Under the pieces are notes generated by a model, which had not been told where the DNA came from, searched no databases, and saw only the letters and a list, made by a program, of their open reading frames with translations. From Aureobasidium sp. EXF-3400 (Eukaryota; Ascomycota; Dothideomycetes; Dothideales; Saccotheciaceae): a stretch of DNA of 64,000 nucleotides. This document shows, one piece after another, positions 41,895-52,539 of this stretch; the first letter of the stretch is position 1, and the number at the start of each line of letters is the position of its first letter. A program made the translations under genes and the position numbers. The stretch spans positions 1 through 64,000 of the forward strand of contig SWBL01000001.1 of the NCBI GenBank assembly GCA_024195585.1. The letters run 5' to 3'.

Positions 41895-44768
41895 ATGGCA
41901 GAGGAGCGTAGATGCAATCGCTATGGCTTAGAAAGCTACGATTACGGGGCCAGTTCGAGTTCGTCATTTGGGCAAGATATCTATAAGTCGTGTCACGCCC
42001 CGTCTATGCAACCAGCGCAAACAAAACACAACAACACATCTCAACAACAACGCGAATCAAATATGTCTGCGGATATGAAGCCGAAGAAATCAAAACATAA
42101 GAAGACGATGGACGCAAAACCAGCTCGGTCGAGGAAACGTGACGCGTCAACAGATTCTGCTTCCGAGACACAATCACAATCTACCATGGCACAGGATATG
42201 GTTGGCTCGAGTTTCGCACCTGGAGACTACAAAGACCTCTTTCAGAAGGAGAAAGACATCCAACCCGTCTCAATCACAACACCAATCATGTCGTCCAACC
42301 AGCAAGCTAACAACACGTCGAAGACAATCTTCGGCTTACCCACTGCGCCTGCAACTCCTCAACCCGAAGACACGGAGAAGAGCTCACACCCGCTGCAAGT
42401 ATTTAGCTTTGACAAGAAGCCGGAGAAGGAGACCTGCGCATCAAAATCATTCTTTGGCCTGCCATCAGGACCCAAGACGCACATCACCAGTGCACCATCT
42501 TCCGTGTTCCAGGCAACATCTGCAACAAAAACCTCGACTGGCTCGCTGTTTGACTTTACTCCCAAGATGGGTGACAAAGTCGCAAACGAAAAACCAATTT
42601 CCTGGTTTTCTTCTTTGAGAGCACCGACGCAAGACACAAACGCCGCAAACACCACATCCCCCCTTGATTTATCGCCCAAGAAAGCAACCGCAACCGGTTT
42701 CACTTTCAGCAAGATCCCTGAGTCCGATTCGACTGCTTCTCAGACAGCACAGCACGCAACCACCAACTCACAAGGCACTCAAGGAAAGCTGCAGAAGGAT
42801 GTCTCAGACACTCAACCACTGCATGTCACCCGCAAAACCGTCAGTCCGATAAAGTCGAGCGATCCTTACATCACATCTATCTTTAATAACGCAAATTTGA
42901 AGATGGGCAACGAGCTCTCAACCGATAAGCCTAGTCCACAACCATCCCTGCCTGATCAGGGGAGCACACCAGGCTCTCAAAGCCCGTTCAAGTCATTCTC
43001 CGATATGACCGCTAGTCTTCCTCAAGCAGAGGGTTCTGCTGATAACAAAACTGCAGCTGTCAAGAACACATCCAGGGAAGAAGCCAAACTGTCATCAGTG
43101 TTCTCACAATCAGTTCAGAGCATTCAAACAAAGGGGAAACCCAGCCAAAACAGCAATCTCTTCGGGCATCTCGGATCTGACCCTGTGTCCAATCTCGGCA
43201 AGACATCGACTACTGCGCCCAAACCCACCCCTGCACTCTTCAAGTTCCAGACAAACCTGTCTACCATGTCAATCTCGGGAGAACATCAGAAGTACATGCA
43301 GTTGCATCATACCAAGGACAACAAGACTTCAGGGGCCGATGAACAACTACGCACCACACCCCTGATTTCTCTCAAGGTCAAAGAAGCAACAGAAGCAAGG
43401 TACAACAAGACATCCATGTTTCCTCAATACGCCTTTCTTGGTTGTCGTATCCCAGAGCCTTGCTCTTCAGAAGAGTTTACCCCACCTCCCACTCCTATCG
43501 AAACGCAAAGTATCTTCGGTCCCCCAGCTGCTGTCCAAAAAGAGCCCGAGCCTGTTCTCCTGAACACAAACACTCCATGGTCAGCATTCATTTGCGGCTC
43601 CCAGGGTAGTGGTAAGAGCTACACCCTCTCAGCCATAATCGAGAACTGTCTTTACCCCTCTCCTTCCATCGGAAAGTTGCCTAGGCCCCTGGCGGGAGTA
43701 GTTTTCCACAACAGCACTATCTCAATGCACAATATCTGTGAGGCCGCTCATCTGGTGTCTTTAGGAGTCAAGGTCGATGTTCTGGTCTCCCGCAGCAACT
43801 TCCACGCCTTGTCGGCCATCTACAAGTCTGCTGTTGGCGCCAAACACGAGAAGTCTCTGAACATCCAGCCCCTGGTGCTACAGTCTCATCATCTCACTGC
43901 TGAGCGTATGCATCGTTTGATGGCATTCCAAGAAGGCGAAACCACAATCCCGCTGTACATGGAAGTCATCATGCGTATCTTGCGCGAGATGGCCATCACA
44001 GGAGCCCCATTCAGCTACTCAACCTTCAAAGCCAATCTCGACAACGAAGGTCTGCAACCCGGACAAAAGGTCATGATGGACATGCGCCTCAATCTTCTCG
44101 AATCTTTTCTGGATCCCTCTTGTGTCAAGCCCACCAACAGAGCTTCCAGCAGAAAAGCCGACCTCTTCACAACTTCCCCTGGTACCTTGACCATCGTCGA
44201 CCTCAGTGACCCCTTCCTCGACAGCAGCACGACATGTACACTGTTCTCCATCCTGTTGGATGTCTTCCTCGCTTCGCGTCCCACATTCGGACTCCTCGTG
44301 TGTCTAGACGAAGCGCACAAATTCATGAAGAATACACCTGCCGCCGAAACATTCACCGGAAACCTGCTCACGGTGATCAGAGAACAGAGACACAACGCCT
44401 GTCGCATCGTCATTGCCACCCAAGAGCCCACCATCTCACCCAAGCTCCTGGATCTGTGTTCGATGACTTTTGTGCATCGCTTTACTTCTCCAGATTGGTT
44501 GAGCACATTGAGGGGCCATTTGGCTGGTGCTTCTGATCTTGTCATCAAGAGTCAGGGCGAAGGTGAGAGTAAGAAGCTGGGTGCGGCAAGTTTGTTTGAG
44601 AAGATCATTGAGTTGGATGTGGGAGAGAGTTTGCTGTTTGCTCCTTCTGCTGTTTTGGAGGAAAAGGAGGGTAAGGTGAAGAAATTGGGGGTGCAGTGTG
44701 TGAAGTTCAAGACGAGGAAGAGACTTGGTGTTGATGGTGGACAGAGTGTTCTTGCTGTCAGAGAGTAG
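41895..44768 (+). CDS. P-loop ATPase with FG-rich N-terminal half
   Basis: The single-exon product is 957 residues. The first ~480 residues are disordered, Ser/Thr/Lys-rich and scattered with FG-type patches (IFGLP, FFGLP, SLFDF, NLFGHLG, ALFKF), as in nucleoporin tails. A basic cluster (KPKKSKHKKTMDAKPARSRKR) looks like a nuclear localisation signal. The C-terminal half is a P-loop NTPase: Walker A GSQGSGKS (568-575), Walker B LLVCLDEA (800-807), then a sensor-like CRIVIATQEPTIS and DVGESLLFAPSAV. The layout recalls HerA/FtsK-like ATPases, a group common in filamentous fungi and of unknown role. Nuclear action is inference. Confidence 0.8.
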   Translation: MAEERRCNRYGLESYDYGASSSSSFGQDIYKSCHAPSMQPAQTKHNNTSQQQRESNMSADMKPKKSKHKKTMDAKPARSRKRDASTDSASETQSQSTMAQDMVGSSFAPGDYKDLFQKEKDIQPVSITTPIMSSNQQANNTSKTIFGLPTAPATPQPEDTEKSSHPLQVFSFDKKPEKETCASKSFFGLPSGPKTHITSAPSSVFQATSATKTSTGSLFDFTPKMGDKVANEKPISWFSSLRAPTQDTNAANTTSPLDLSPKKATATGFTFSKIPESDSTASQTAQHATTNSQGTQGKLQKDVSDTQPLHVTRKTVSPIKSSDPYITSIFNNANLKMGNELSTDKPSPQPSLPDQGSTPGSQSPFKSFSDMTASLPQAEGSADNKTAAVKNTSREEAKLSSVFSQSVQSIQTKGKPSQNSNLFGHLGSDPVSNLGKTSTTAPKPTPALFKFQTNLSTMSISGEHQKYMQLHHTKDNKTSGADEQLRTTPLISLKVKEATEARYNKTSMFPQYAFLGCRIPEPCSSEEFTPPPTPIETQSIFGPPAAVQKEPEPVLLNTNTPWSAFICGSQGSGKSYTLSAIIENCLYPSPSIGKLPRPLAGVVFHNSTISMHNICEAAHLVSLGVKVDVLVSRSNFHALSAIYKSAVGAKHEKSLNIQPLVLQSHHLTAERMHRLMAFQEGETTIPLYMEVIMRILREMAITGAPFSYSTFKANLDNEGLQPGQKVMMDMRLNLLESFLDPSCVKPTNRASSRKADLFTTSPGTLTIVDLSDPFLDSSTTCTLFSILLDVFLASRPTFGLLVCLDEAHKFMKNTPAAETFTGNLLTVIREQRHNACRIVIATQEPTISPKLLDLCSMTFVHRFTSPDWLSTLRGHLAGASDLVIKSQGEGESKKLGAASLFEKIIELDVGESLLFAPSAVLEEKEGKVKKLGVQCVKFKTRKRLGVDGGQSVLAVRE

Positions 44769-45055
44769 GTGCTGTGAAGCATTGGGAAGGGATTGCATAG
44801 CGAGGAGGGTTTGTTGTGGTACAGGGGTATAGAGGTAGACTCATCGTCCAGGGCATTCAATGGTGTTCAGGAGTTTGTGATTCAGCAATTGAGTCCAGCA
44901 GGCAGGCGACGCGATATTTGCTCTTTCTTTATAGACAGACCGATGTGGTCGCGTGCGATATTCAGAAAATGCGAAGACTGATATTTCGTACAGTTTGAAA
45001 ATATGTTCCCCCATCCATATCCCAGCGAATATTCTTACAGACAGCATCCTCTGCA

Positions 45056-45589
45056 TTACCAGACGCGGCAAAGAACCTGACCACCAATCTTTCTCTCAAC
45101 ACACTCTCTTGCCTCCATGATACCCTTATCAGTGCTAACGAAGATGCACTCGCCAACCTGTCTCAACCCCCTGATAAACTTGCAATCCTTGCCCCTCACA
45201 ATCTCACCCAACTCATTGCTGCTCAGCCAAATGCGCTTTGTAGGCTTCGACAACAGAGTCATTTTGCGCAAAACAGGCTCGCCGTCCCAGTACTTCATGC
45301 CCAGCCATAGCCTTCTGGAAGCGCGGTTTTGCTGTGTGACTTCCTCGACTTCTTGGGTGACTGATTTTGATTGGGTGGGGGCGATGGTGTCGTCGGCGTG
45401 CGTGGGTGGTAGCAGTTTTGCAGGTGGTGTGGGGCCGCCGAGGGTGACGGTGCTGAGGAAACCTTGCTTTTGGAGGAGGAGCGAGAGGGAGAGGTGCATG
45501 CGTGAGAGAGGGATTGAGGTGAGGCCGAGGCGGGCGAGGGAAGCGTTTTGCATGTGCGAGCAGACGTGGGCGAGGTTGACCAGAGACAT
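45056..45589 (-). CDS. MRPS8: Mitochondrial small-subunit ribosomal protein uS8m
   Basis: This single-exon gene encodes 177 residues. The sequence MSLVNLAHVCSHMQNASLARL, then LSLLLQKQGFLSTVTLGGP, then the C-terminal half (RRLWLGMKYWDGEPVLRKMTLLSKPTKRIWLSSNELGEIVRGK) matches uS8 of the mitoribosome. The C-terminus, STDKGIMEARECVERKIGGQVLCRVW, is the conserved uS8 rRNA-binding end. Its role is in the platform of the small subunit, binding 12S/15S-type rRNA. The tail-to-tail neighbour is the P-loop ATPase. Confidence 0.95.
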   Translation of the reverse strand: MSLVNLAHVCSHMQNASLARLGLTSIPLSRMHLSLSLLLQKQGFLSTVTLGGPTPPAKLLPPTHADDTIAPTQSKSVTQEVEEVTQQNRASRRLWLGMKYWDGEPVLRKMTLLSKPTKRIWLSSNELGEIVRGKDCKFIRGLRQVGECIFVSTDKGIMEARECVERKIGGQVLCRVW

Positions 45590-46212
45590 GGTGGGTTGTG
45601 GTTTGAACGCCCTCTCGGTGCGGGTGCTGGTTGGTGTGGAGTTTTTGTAGAGATGCGTTGGTTCGACAGGCAGAGATGTGAGCCTGAAGTTGATGCGCGT
45701 ATGCTTGAGCGAGAGTGTGAGTGATTGGTATAGGCAGTCAATAATTAATCCATGGCGATTGCGACTTTCTCACTTTCTTGTCGCGAGTCTTGGCGCCCGG
45801 GGTTCCGCGATCAAGAGATCCCCGACAGCGACCAATCACGGTGCAGCTGCCCGCTTGACCGCCGCCTTTTGTTGTTTGCAACACAGTAAGCGCCCGACTA
45901 CTTGCATATCTCCTCTGCTGCCCTCCAATTGCAGTCCAGAGTCCAAGACTCAACACCTGATTGTGATGCCACTTATATATTTAGATTCCCTTCCCCCACC
46001 ATCCACATGTCTCCGCTCATCCTCCTTCTGCTGGGCCTGCTGCTCAAGTTTCCCACCGCATTTTCTATTGAATACATCTTCAATTACCTCTGCACCGACT
46101 ACGTTACTCATCTAGTCGAGTTTGTTGAGGCTTACATTCACGTCGTCGATGTTGTGAGATATCAACCACACCGAGAGAGATTGCAGAGAGAGCGTCAGAC
46201 CCAACCGTGAAC
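45590..46212. promoter_or_regulatory. Divergent promoter region, uS8m and Pro/Gln-rich gene
   Basis: About 620 bp separate the two divergent start codons. Open frames on both strands overlap the region but lack domain support. No clear site is seen. Confidence 0.4.
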
Positions 46213-47763
46213 ATGCCTCCTTTGCCTGGGGAGACTTTACTTCTCAACATGTAGGTTGATTCTCTCTGGTTGGATGTCTGTCTGCTCTGACACAATGCAG
46301 TTTTACAGATGTGCATACCTATTTCAACCAACCCTCGTCGAAGCCTGTTCACCACCGTTTTGACAAGGGCTCGTATCTGTATCTCTACTACAATTCTATC
46401 CAGCGTCGAGCACGTCTTGAGATAGCCAATTCTGCTGGCACGCCTGACCAGGATGCTTTCAATGGCTGTACGTCTGCTCCCAAACACCTCCTCATTTTAC
46501 ATGTTTGACTGGTCAATACTTGTAGACTTGGACCACGCCATGTTGACCAACACATACAAGCACCCAAACCTGTTCTCCATAGCTGTCGAAGGTGTCAAGC
46601 ATGGCGGCACTGCGCCGCGTCCCGCAGATCACTCACACTGGCACCTTCCAGCTTTTGGTCTTACACATGAACACAAGTACTTGTACAAAATACACACACT
46701 GGATCTTTACCTGTGGACCTCCAACGATGCTATGAAATTGTTGGATCTGATCAAGCGAATCATGCCTCATCAACAGCTCGACGTCACCGAAGCAGCGCCA
46801 CCTCCAGAGCATGACGGTAGTATGAGCCCAGTGGTGCAACAGCTAGAGCACATGGCTATCCATACTCCTCCTCATGCTCGGGCTCCAAGCGCCGTCTCGC
46901 AGATTTCAAACCAGAGTCGGCATGGCCACACACCTGAAGGCCAAAGGGCAGTGTCTCTGCAGTCAGCTCTGGCGTCTACACCTTCCTCAGCAGCTCAAGT
47001 AGCACCATACAATCCAGCGGCCCCTGCAGCTCCTGAACCAATCGCGCATCGCGAAAAGACGCCACCACCTATCGATGCAGGCAGTGGAACAGGACTGGCA
47101 GCTGCAGCGACACACGAGCAGCCCGGTGCTTTCACCGTAGCAGGTGCTCAGTACCATCAAGCAGTTCCACAAAACGCATTCCCTGGCCCACCTCAGCGAG
47201 CGACAAGTCTGGGCTCTTTCCCGCCTCCACCTCCACTCGCAGCACACTCGCCGCATCCTGCTTTACAGACAGCGCATTCGTTTGCAGGCCCTCCGAGTAG
47301 TACGCCACAACAGCAGCATGCCCATGCACAGTACACATCTTACCCGCAACAACAGTCGGCACACTATCCACAATCTCCCGGCTTTCAGATGCACACGCCC
47401 CTACAATCGCCAGGTGTACCAAACACGCCCAGTCAACCACCAGCATATGGCATGCACACCCCTCTGCAGTCACCAGGGTTTGCACCACAGCATACACCCC
47501 AGTCGCCAGGTTTACCTTCAACTCCTCTTGGAGGCTTCTCGAATTACACCTACGGACCACAGTCGTCGCAACCGACGCTGCCAACAGAAGCGTATGCGGT
47601 GCATACTCAAGCGTACAGGCCTACAGAGCAGGAAGCAGCGCATGGACATGCGCCCAAGGTACAGCCACAGGGGACACCGAGACCTGGAGGCTTCGAGGAG
47701 AGGCTGAAGAAGACGGAGAAGGGAGTTGGGAGGTTCTTGAGAAAGTTGGATCAGAAGATGTAG
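46213..47763 (+). CDS. Conserved fungal protein with Pro/Gln-rich tail
   Basis: Three exons, 46213-46250, 46301-46467 and 46526-47763, join in frame for 480 residues. Introns have GTAGGT and GTACGT donors and TGCAG and TTGTAG acceptors. The N-terminal ~150 residues form a conserved-looking domain: MPPLPGETLLLNIFTDVHTYF, HRFDKGSYLYLYYN, LDHAMLTNTYKHPNLFSIAVEG, and YLYKIHTLDLYLWTSNDAMKLLDLIKRI. Then comes a ~290-residue disordered stretch with repeated MHTPLQSPG units (three or more). The last ~25 residues form a basic amphipathic helix (FEERLKKTEKGVGRFLRKL). I do not recognise a named family. The helix may bind membrane or a partner (inference). Confidence 0.8.
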
Positions 47764-48178
47764 ATTTAGTACAAGATGATACACAAGTGTTACTTTCTAT
47801 GTAATTTGTGTTTGTGACACAAGATGGAGTTGGTCGTGATTATCAAGGTCTAGAATGTGGTTGGCCGATGTCGCAAATCAGGGCGGGAATGACGTGCGGG
47901 CTGTCAGGGTCAGGGCGAACCAAAAAGTTGTAGAAGTGAAATGGATATAGTTTTGTGACAGCTACAGTGTGTTTATTGGATCATTCAAGATGAATTGTGG
48001 TGGTACATGGCCGGTGTTTGAAAAGCCACGGTCAGAAAACGATGTTGCGAGTGGTGAGTTGAGCACGAATTGAATTCGAGATGCAGCACGCGACTATGGA
48101 TGAGTTGGCTGGAGAGCGTGAGCTTGTGATAGGCAAGCTACAAAAGACATCTCTACATGTCGCATCCACCACATTACC
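47764..48178. promoter_or_regulatory. Intergenic region upstream of DUG2
   Basis: Non-coding. It holds the 3' flank of the Pro/Gln-rich gene and the DUG2 promoter. No repeat of the palindromic family is found here. Confidence 0.35.
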
Positions 48179-51113
48179 ATGTCGTCTCGGTCGCGGTTAA
48201 GATTGTCGCTGACGGCGGATTCGTCCAACGCAGGCTCAGAAACCGATGAGCAGCTCCTTCCTTCGCGACGACCGTCATTTCCCATCTCAAGAAGTCGAGC
48301 CAGCTACACCCAAGACACCGACTCTCAGCAACCACAACCTCCCCAATCCGAACAACCACATAACCTACCCACCCTCTCCCACCGCCTACGCCACGATGCC
48401 TCTATCCTCGCCCTCGCTCTCTCTGACAACGCCGTCTTTGCTGGTACCCAGCGCGGCGAGATCCTCGTCTATTCTCTCGACACGTACGACCGCATCGCCC
48501 TGCTCGAAGCACACAAGAGTAGCGTCCTTGACCTCTGCATCTGCAAAGACGAAAACCTCCTCTTCTCTACCGCCGCCGACCGCATCACAAACGTCTGGGA
48601 CTTGAACACATACCAACACGTCTACTCGCTGTACTCGCGATACGATACCGGCGATGTCTTTTGCGTTGCATACTCGTCTTTGCTACGCACCGTCTATCTC
48701 GGCGCCCAAAACACGTCCATCCAGTGGTATGATTTGAAAGAGAAGGATCACAGACCAAAGCCAAAGTTGAACGATCATCCTTCGCTGAGAGAAGACCCTT
48801 TCTTTGACTCACGAGGGCCTGGTGGTGTCAGGACTCCCAGACCTGCAGATCAGGGCCAGCCTGCAAGGCATGCTGCCGGAGGCGATGTCTTGGAAATTGA
48901 CCGGGACAATATCAAGCACTTTGCACACTATGGTTACGTCTATTGCATGATGTTGGCAAAGGGTGTTGTGCCTGATGCTCCGGGCGACCAGGTCTTGATC
49001 TCTGCTGGTGGAGATGGCGCTATCAATCTGTGGACTATGGATGCGGACCGTGGTGGCGCCATTGAGCTGCTCTTCACGCTTGACGATGGCAGAGAGGAAG
49101 GTCAGTCCATCTTGTCTATCGCCCTGGACGCTACCTTCCTTTACTCTGGTCGCACTGGGGGTGAGGTCAACGTCTGGGACCTGGAGACCAGACAGCTTGT
49201 TCGCAGCTTGAAGGCCCACAGAGACGACGTCTTGTCAATCTGTATCGGCGGCGGGTACATGTTCTCCGCCGCTGTTACTGGTTATGTCAGGGTGAGTAAA
49301 CCATGGTCTTCTCCGTCGAGGTCGAGCTAACATACGACAGAAATACGATCGCCAATATCAATGTGCCAGCCGACTTCACGCACACGACGGTCAGATCTTG
49401 ACTTCGGCTTTTACATACCACAAGGGTAAACCTTTATATGTGACCGGAGCAAACGACAACACCGTCGCTGTCTGGGATGTCAGCGATTGCATCATGTCTC
49501 CCACTGCAGTCAAGAGAACCACCGACGAGCAGATGCTTGATCATCTCAAACGCTTCATCTCGTACCGCACCGTCTCTTCCGACCCCAAGTACAAGGGTGA
49601 CTGCCGTCGCGGTGCTTCATATCTTCGCTCCGTCTTCAAAGGCTTTGGTGCTGCTACTGAGATGTTGCCAACTGAAGACGGCTCAAATCCTGTCATTCTC
49701 GCTCGCTTCAGAGGCAACCCATCAACTGCAGCCACCAGAAAGAAGGTCTTGTTCTACGGCCACTACGACGTTGTAGCCGCGGACAATGAGCAAGGCAAAT
49801 GGATCACTGATCCTTTCGTCATGGAAGGCATCGACGGCTATCTATACGGAAGAGGCACTTCGGACAACAAGGGTCCAATTATGGCTGCCATTTTCGCCTG
49901 TGCCGAACTCATGTCCGAACAAGCCCTTGGCTCAGATGTCATCTTCCTGATCGAAGGTGAAGAAGAAAGTGGTTCACGCGGATTTGCGAATGCTGTCAAG
50001 CAGCACAAACATATCATCGGAGATGTCGACTGGATCCTGCTTGCTAACAGTTATTGGCTGGACGACTCGATGCCCTGCGTCACCTACGGTCTTCGCGGCG
50101 TTATCCACGCCACTGTACAAGTCGAAAGTGAGCACCCTGATTTGCACAGTGGTGTCGATGGAAGTTCGCAGCTTGACGAGCCGTTGAAGGATTTGGTCAT
50201 GCTGTTGTCCACTCTCACCGGTACCCATGGCAAAGTCAAGATTCCCAGCTTCTACGACCCTATCCCTGAGCTGAGCAAGGAAGAAGAGCTCCTCTACGAA
50301 GACATCACCCAAGCTCTGGTTGCCAGAAACCCTGATCTTGGCGACCCTCGCGATCTTGCACTTTCTCTCATGCGCCGTTGGCGAGAGGCCTCTTTGACAG
50401 TCCATCGCTTCCAGACCTCTGGTCCCGCAAACGCGACCATCATCCCCAGACTCGCACAAGCAGCCCTATCGCTCCGTCTGGTGCCGAACCAAGAAGCAGA
50501 CACCGTCGGCGAAGCACTGACCAAATACCTGCAGTCAGAATTCAACAAGCTAGGCTCACACAACCGCATGACTGTGACTATCGACCACCAAGCTGAACCC
50601 TGGCTGGGCGACTTCAACAACCAAATCTTCCAGACCCTCGAGAAAGCCATCATGGACGTATGGGGCCCCATTCCTGAGGTACCCCAACACCGCCGAAAGT
50701 CTTCTCTGGCCGTGAGCAAGGAAAACGCACTCAAGGTCACAATTCCCAAGAAGGAAGAAGTGCAAAACTCTCATACATCCAAACCTTCGCCGACCACTTC
50801 CTCCGTACTCGCAAACGGCGGACCCAACACCTCTGCCTTGTCAGATATTACCAATGACGCCCTTTCTCTACCTTTACCTCTCCTTTCGTCAACCCAAAAG
50901 AAACCGAGAACCAAGCCACTCTACATCAGAGAAGGTGGTTCCATTCCCGCCATCAGATTCCTGGAAAAGGAGTTTGGAGCTCCTGCCGCACATTTCCCTT
51001 GTGGACAGGCGTCAGACTCTGCGCATTTGGACAATGAGCGCTTGAGATTGACGAATCTATACAAGAGTAAGGATATTTTTAAGAAAGTGTTTAGGGAGTT
51101 GCCTATGAAGTAG
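48179..51113 (+). CDS. DUG2: Dug2, WD40-M20 peptidase of glutathione degradation
   Basis: Exon 1 (48179-49291) and exon 2 (49341-51113) flank a 49-nt intron (GTGAGT, CTAAC, GACAG) and encode 961 residues. The N-terminal half has WD40 repeats (DASILALALSDNAVFAGTQRGEILVYSL; ...TNVWDLNT; ...INLWTMD; ...VNVWDLET; ...VAVWDVSD). The C-terminal half is an M20 metallopeptidase: GHYDVVAAD (metal His/Asp), YGRGTSDNKGP (bridging Asp), IEGEEESGS (catalytic Glu), HPDLHSGVDG and DSAHLDNERLRL (C-terminal metal His). In yeast Dug2 works with Dug3 as a cytosolic glutamine amidotransferase that cleaves glutathione. The WD40-M20 fusion is the known family layout. Confidence 0.96.
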
Positions 51114-51569
51114 AGGTGTGTGAGTGGGTTGGTCACAAGGGAACGAAGGAGTCGATATTGAATACAGTACATTTTGGTTGTTGACATGAAGGCGTTTTTG
51201 CATAGCAGGAGCGAGGGATTTGGACAGGAGTAGCAGAATTAGGGTATTACAGAGCCGCTCGTAACGAGAGCGCTAAATGAAACAAAGACAACCTGTCCTT
51301 ACATAATGTACTCGATTTCTTTTCTTCTCCCACGATCACATTCTGTAATAGTCTTGAGTAAAATCGACTCTCCTTTCTCCCCTCTAAACAACCAGAAGCG
51401 TAAAATAAAACTAACTCGAATCGAACACAGACCTATTAGAGTTTTTTATGTTCTCTATCCAACGAGCGACGAACTACTCTAATACGTCCGCAAAACCAAA
51501 CGTATCGCCCTCTGTCACAAGACCAAGCATATCACCCTCCGTCGCGACGAGATTTTGCTTCTTCGCCTT
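51114..51569. other. Intergenic region between DUG2 and the pseudogene
   Basis: Non-coding. No palindromic element is seen, and the 5' part of the orphan family is not recognisable here. Confidence 0.4.
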
Positions 51570-52060
51570 ATTATTAATCCAGAATCCTGATCAACTTGCT
51601 GACCGACCCACGATCAACTTTTACCTTGCAGCTCGAAGCCAAATGTGCAAAACTGCACAAGGAGCAGTTTCACTGGCTGCTTGATCCAGCATTCATCAAC
51701 ATGGACCCTGCTCTTGACAAGAGGTCACCTAGCGTATTGAGCAAACGCACAGCAACCGGACATTGGGTCCAGGTCGCATGGCTTGTACAGTAAGTTCTAC
51801 GTCCATGTGCTGCAATCATGGATCCATCTCTGTCAATGGAGTATGAGGTGGTCAAGCCTTACTTGCTACCGCATGCGGATCTTGTTCAGCAGCCGGGATT
51901 CTTCGCACGAGTTACAATAGCTCATGTAGATATGTTGCCTGTTTATGTTATCTGCAATGGCTATCGATGGTATAACTTCGATCAAAATCTCCAGGTGTTT
52001 CGCATGCGAGGAAATGAGTTAAGCACAGAATGGTCGAATAAACCTTTTATGAATAAATAA
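51570..52060 (+). pseudogene. Broken copy of the 30-kb orphan gene
   Basis: The plus-strand frame matches exon 2 of the orphan gene at 29.4-30.4 kb. Shared blocks are LEAKCAKLHKEQFHWLLDPA, RPCAAIMDPSL and YLLPHADLVQQPGFF. Between LLDPA and RPCAA both copies have exactly 36 codons with no gap, but here one is TAA (51791-51793), at the position of a Glu codon in the other copy. The frame is the same on both sides of this stop, so an intron is not needed to explain it. Another stop lies upstream and the first exon is not found. Downstream the frame runs to a TAA at 52058-52060. Confidence 0.8.
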
Positions 52061-52539
52061 GGCAGTTCTATCTAAACAGCTATATACTATAACAGACAAA
52101 GAAGTTTACTATAGAGAAGTGGTAAGCTAGCCGATGCTCTCCTCTGTCTGCCATTGAACATCTTGAGCAGTAGTTCTTAATGTAGAGAAGTAATGGGCTT
52201 GTCGTTGATGCCACTCTCTGCTTGAGATGTAGAGCAAGCATATCGCTACCAAAATGCACAGTTCTTTTCCGAATTGCAGAGTGATCCACGGAGAGCCCAT
52301 AAATTCACGACTCTCAGTGGATGCTTCCTGTTTCTCAACACTATTGTGCATTTTTATAGCTACTTGCAAAGGGGCTGACAACGAGGAGAATGTAAACTGA
52401 AACAATGTGTAAAGCAAACTATCTAAAACTCTGCTATTTACGCTAGCAAACCGAACAGAAAACGCCATATGCTTTACCCTCTTCAGCCTTACAAACATGC
52501 AAAAAAGCAACATCTTCAATCTTCATAAACAGTAACCCC
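52061..52539. other. Intergenic region with one palindromic element
   Basis: This lies between the pseudogene and the 3' end of CDC45. It contains one palindromic element (52241-52364). Confidence 0.55.
52241..52364. repeat. Palindromic element, copy 9
   Basis: The outer ends are CCAAAATGCACAG and CTATTGTGCATTTTTATAGC. The inner arms GATCCACGGAGAGCCC and GACTCTCAGTGGATGC are the clearest in the window. Beyond the ends, GCAAG (52234) and CTTGC (52367) extend the symmetry. Confidence 0.75.

Noticed and set aside
51788..51817. Intron starting GTAAGT in the pseudogene to remove the TAA stop
   Set aside because: Both sides remain in the same frame and align without gap to the intact copy, so the stop is a nonsense change, not part of an intron.
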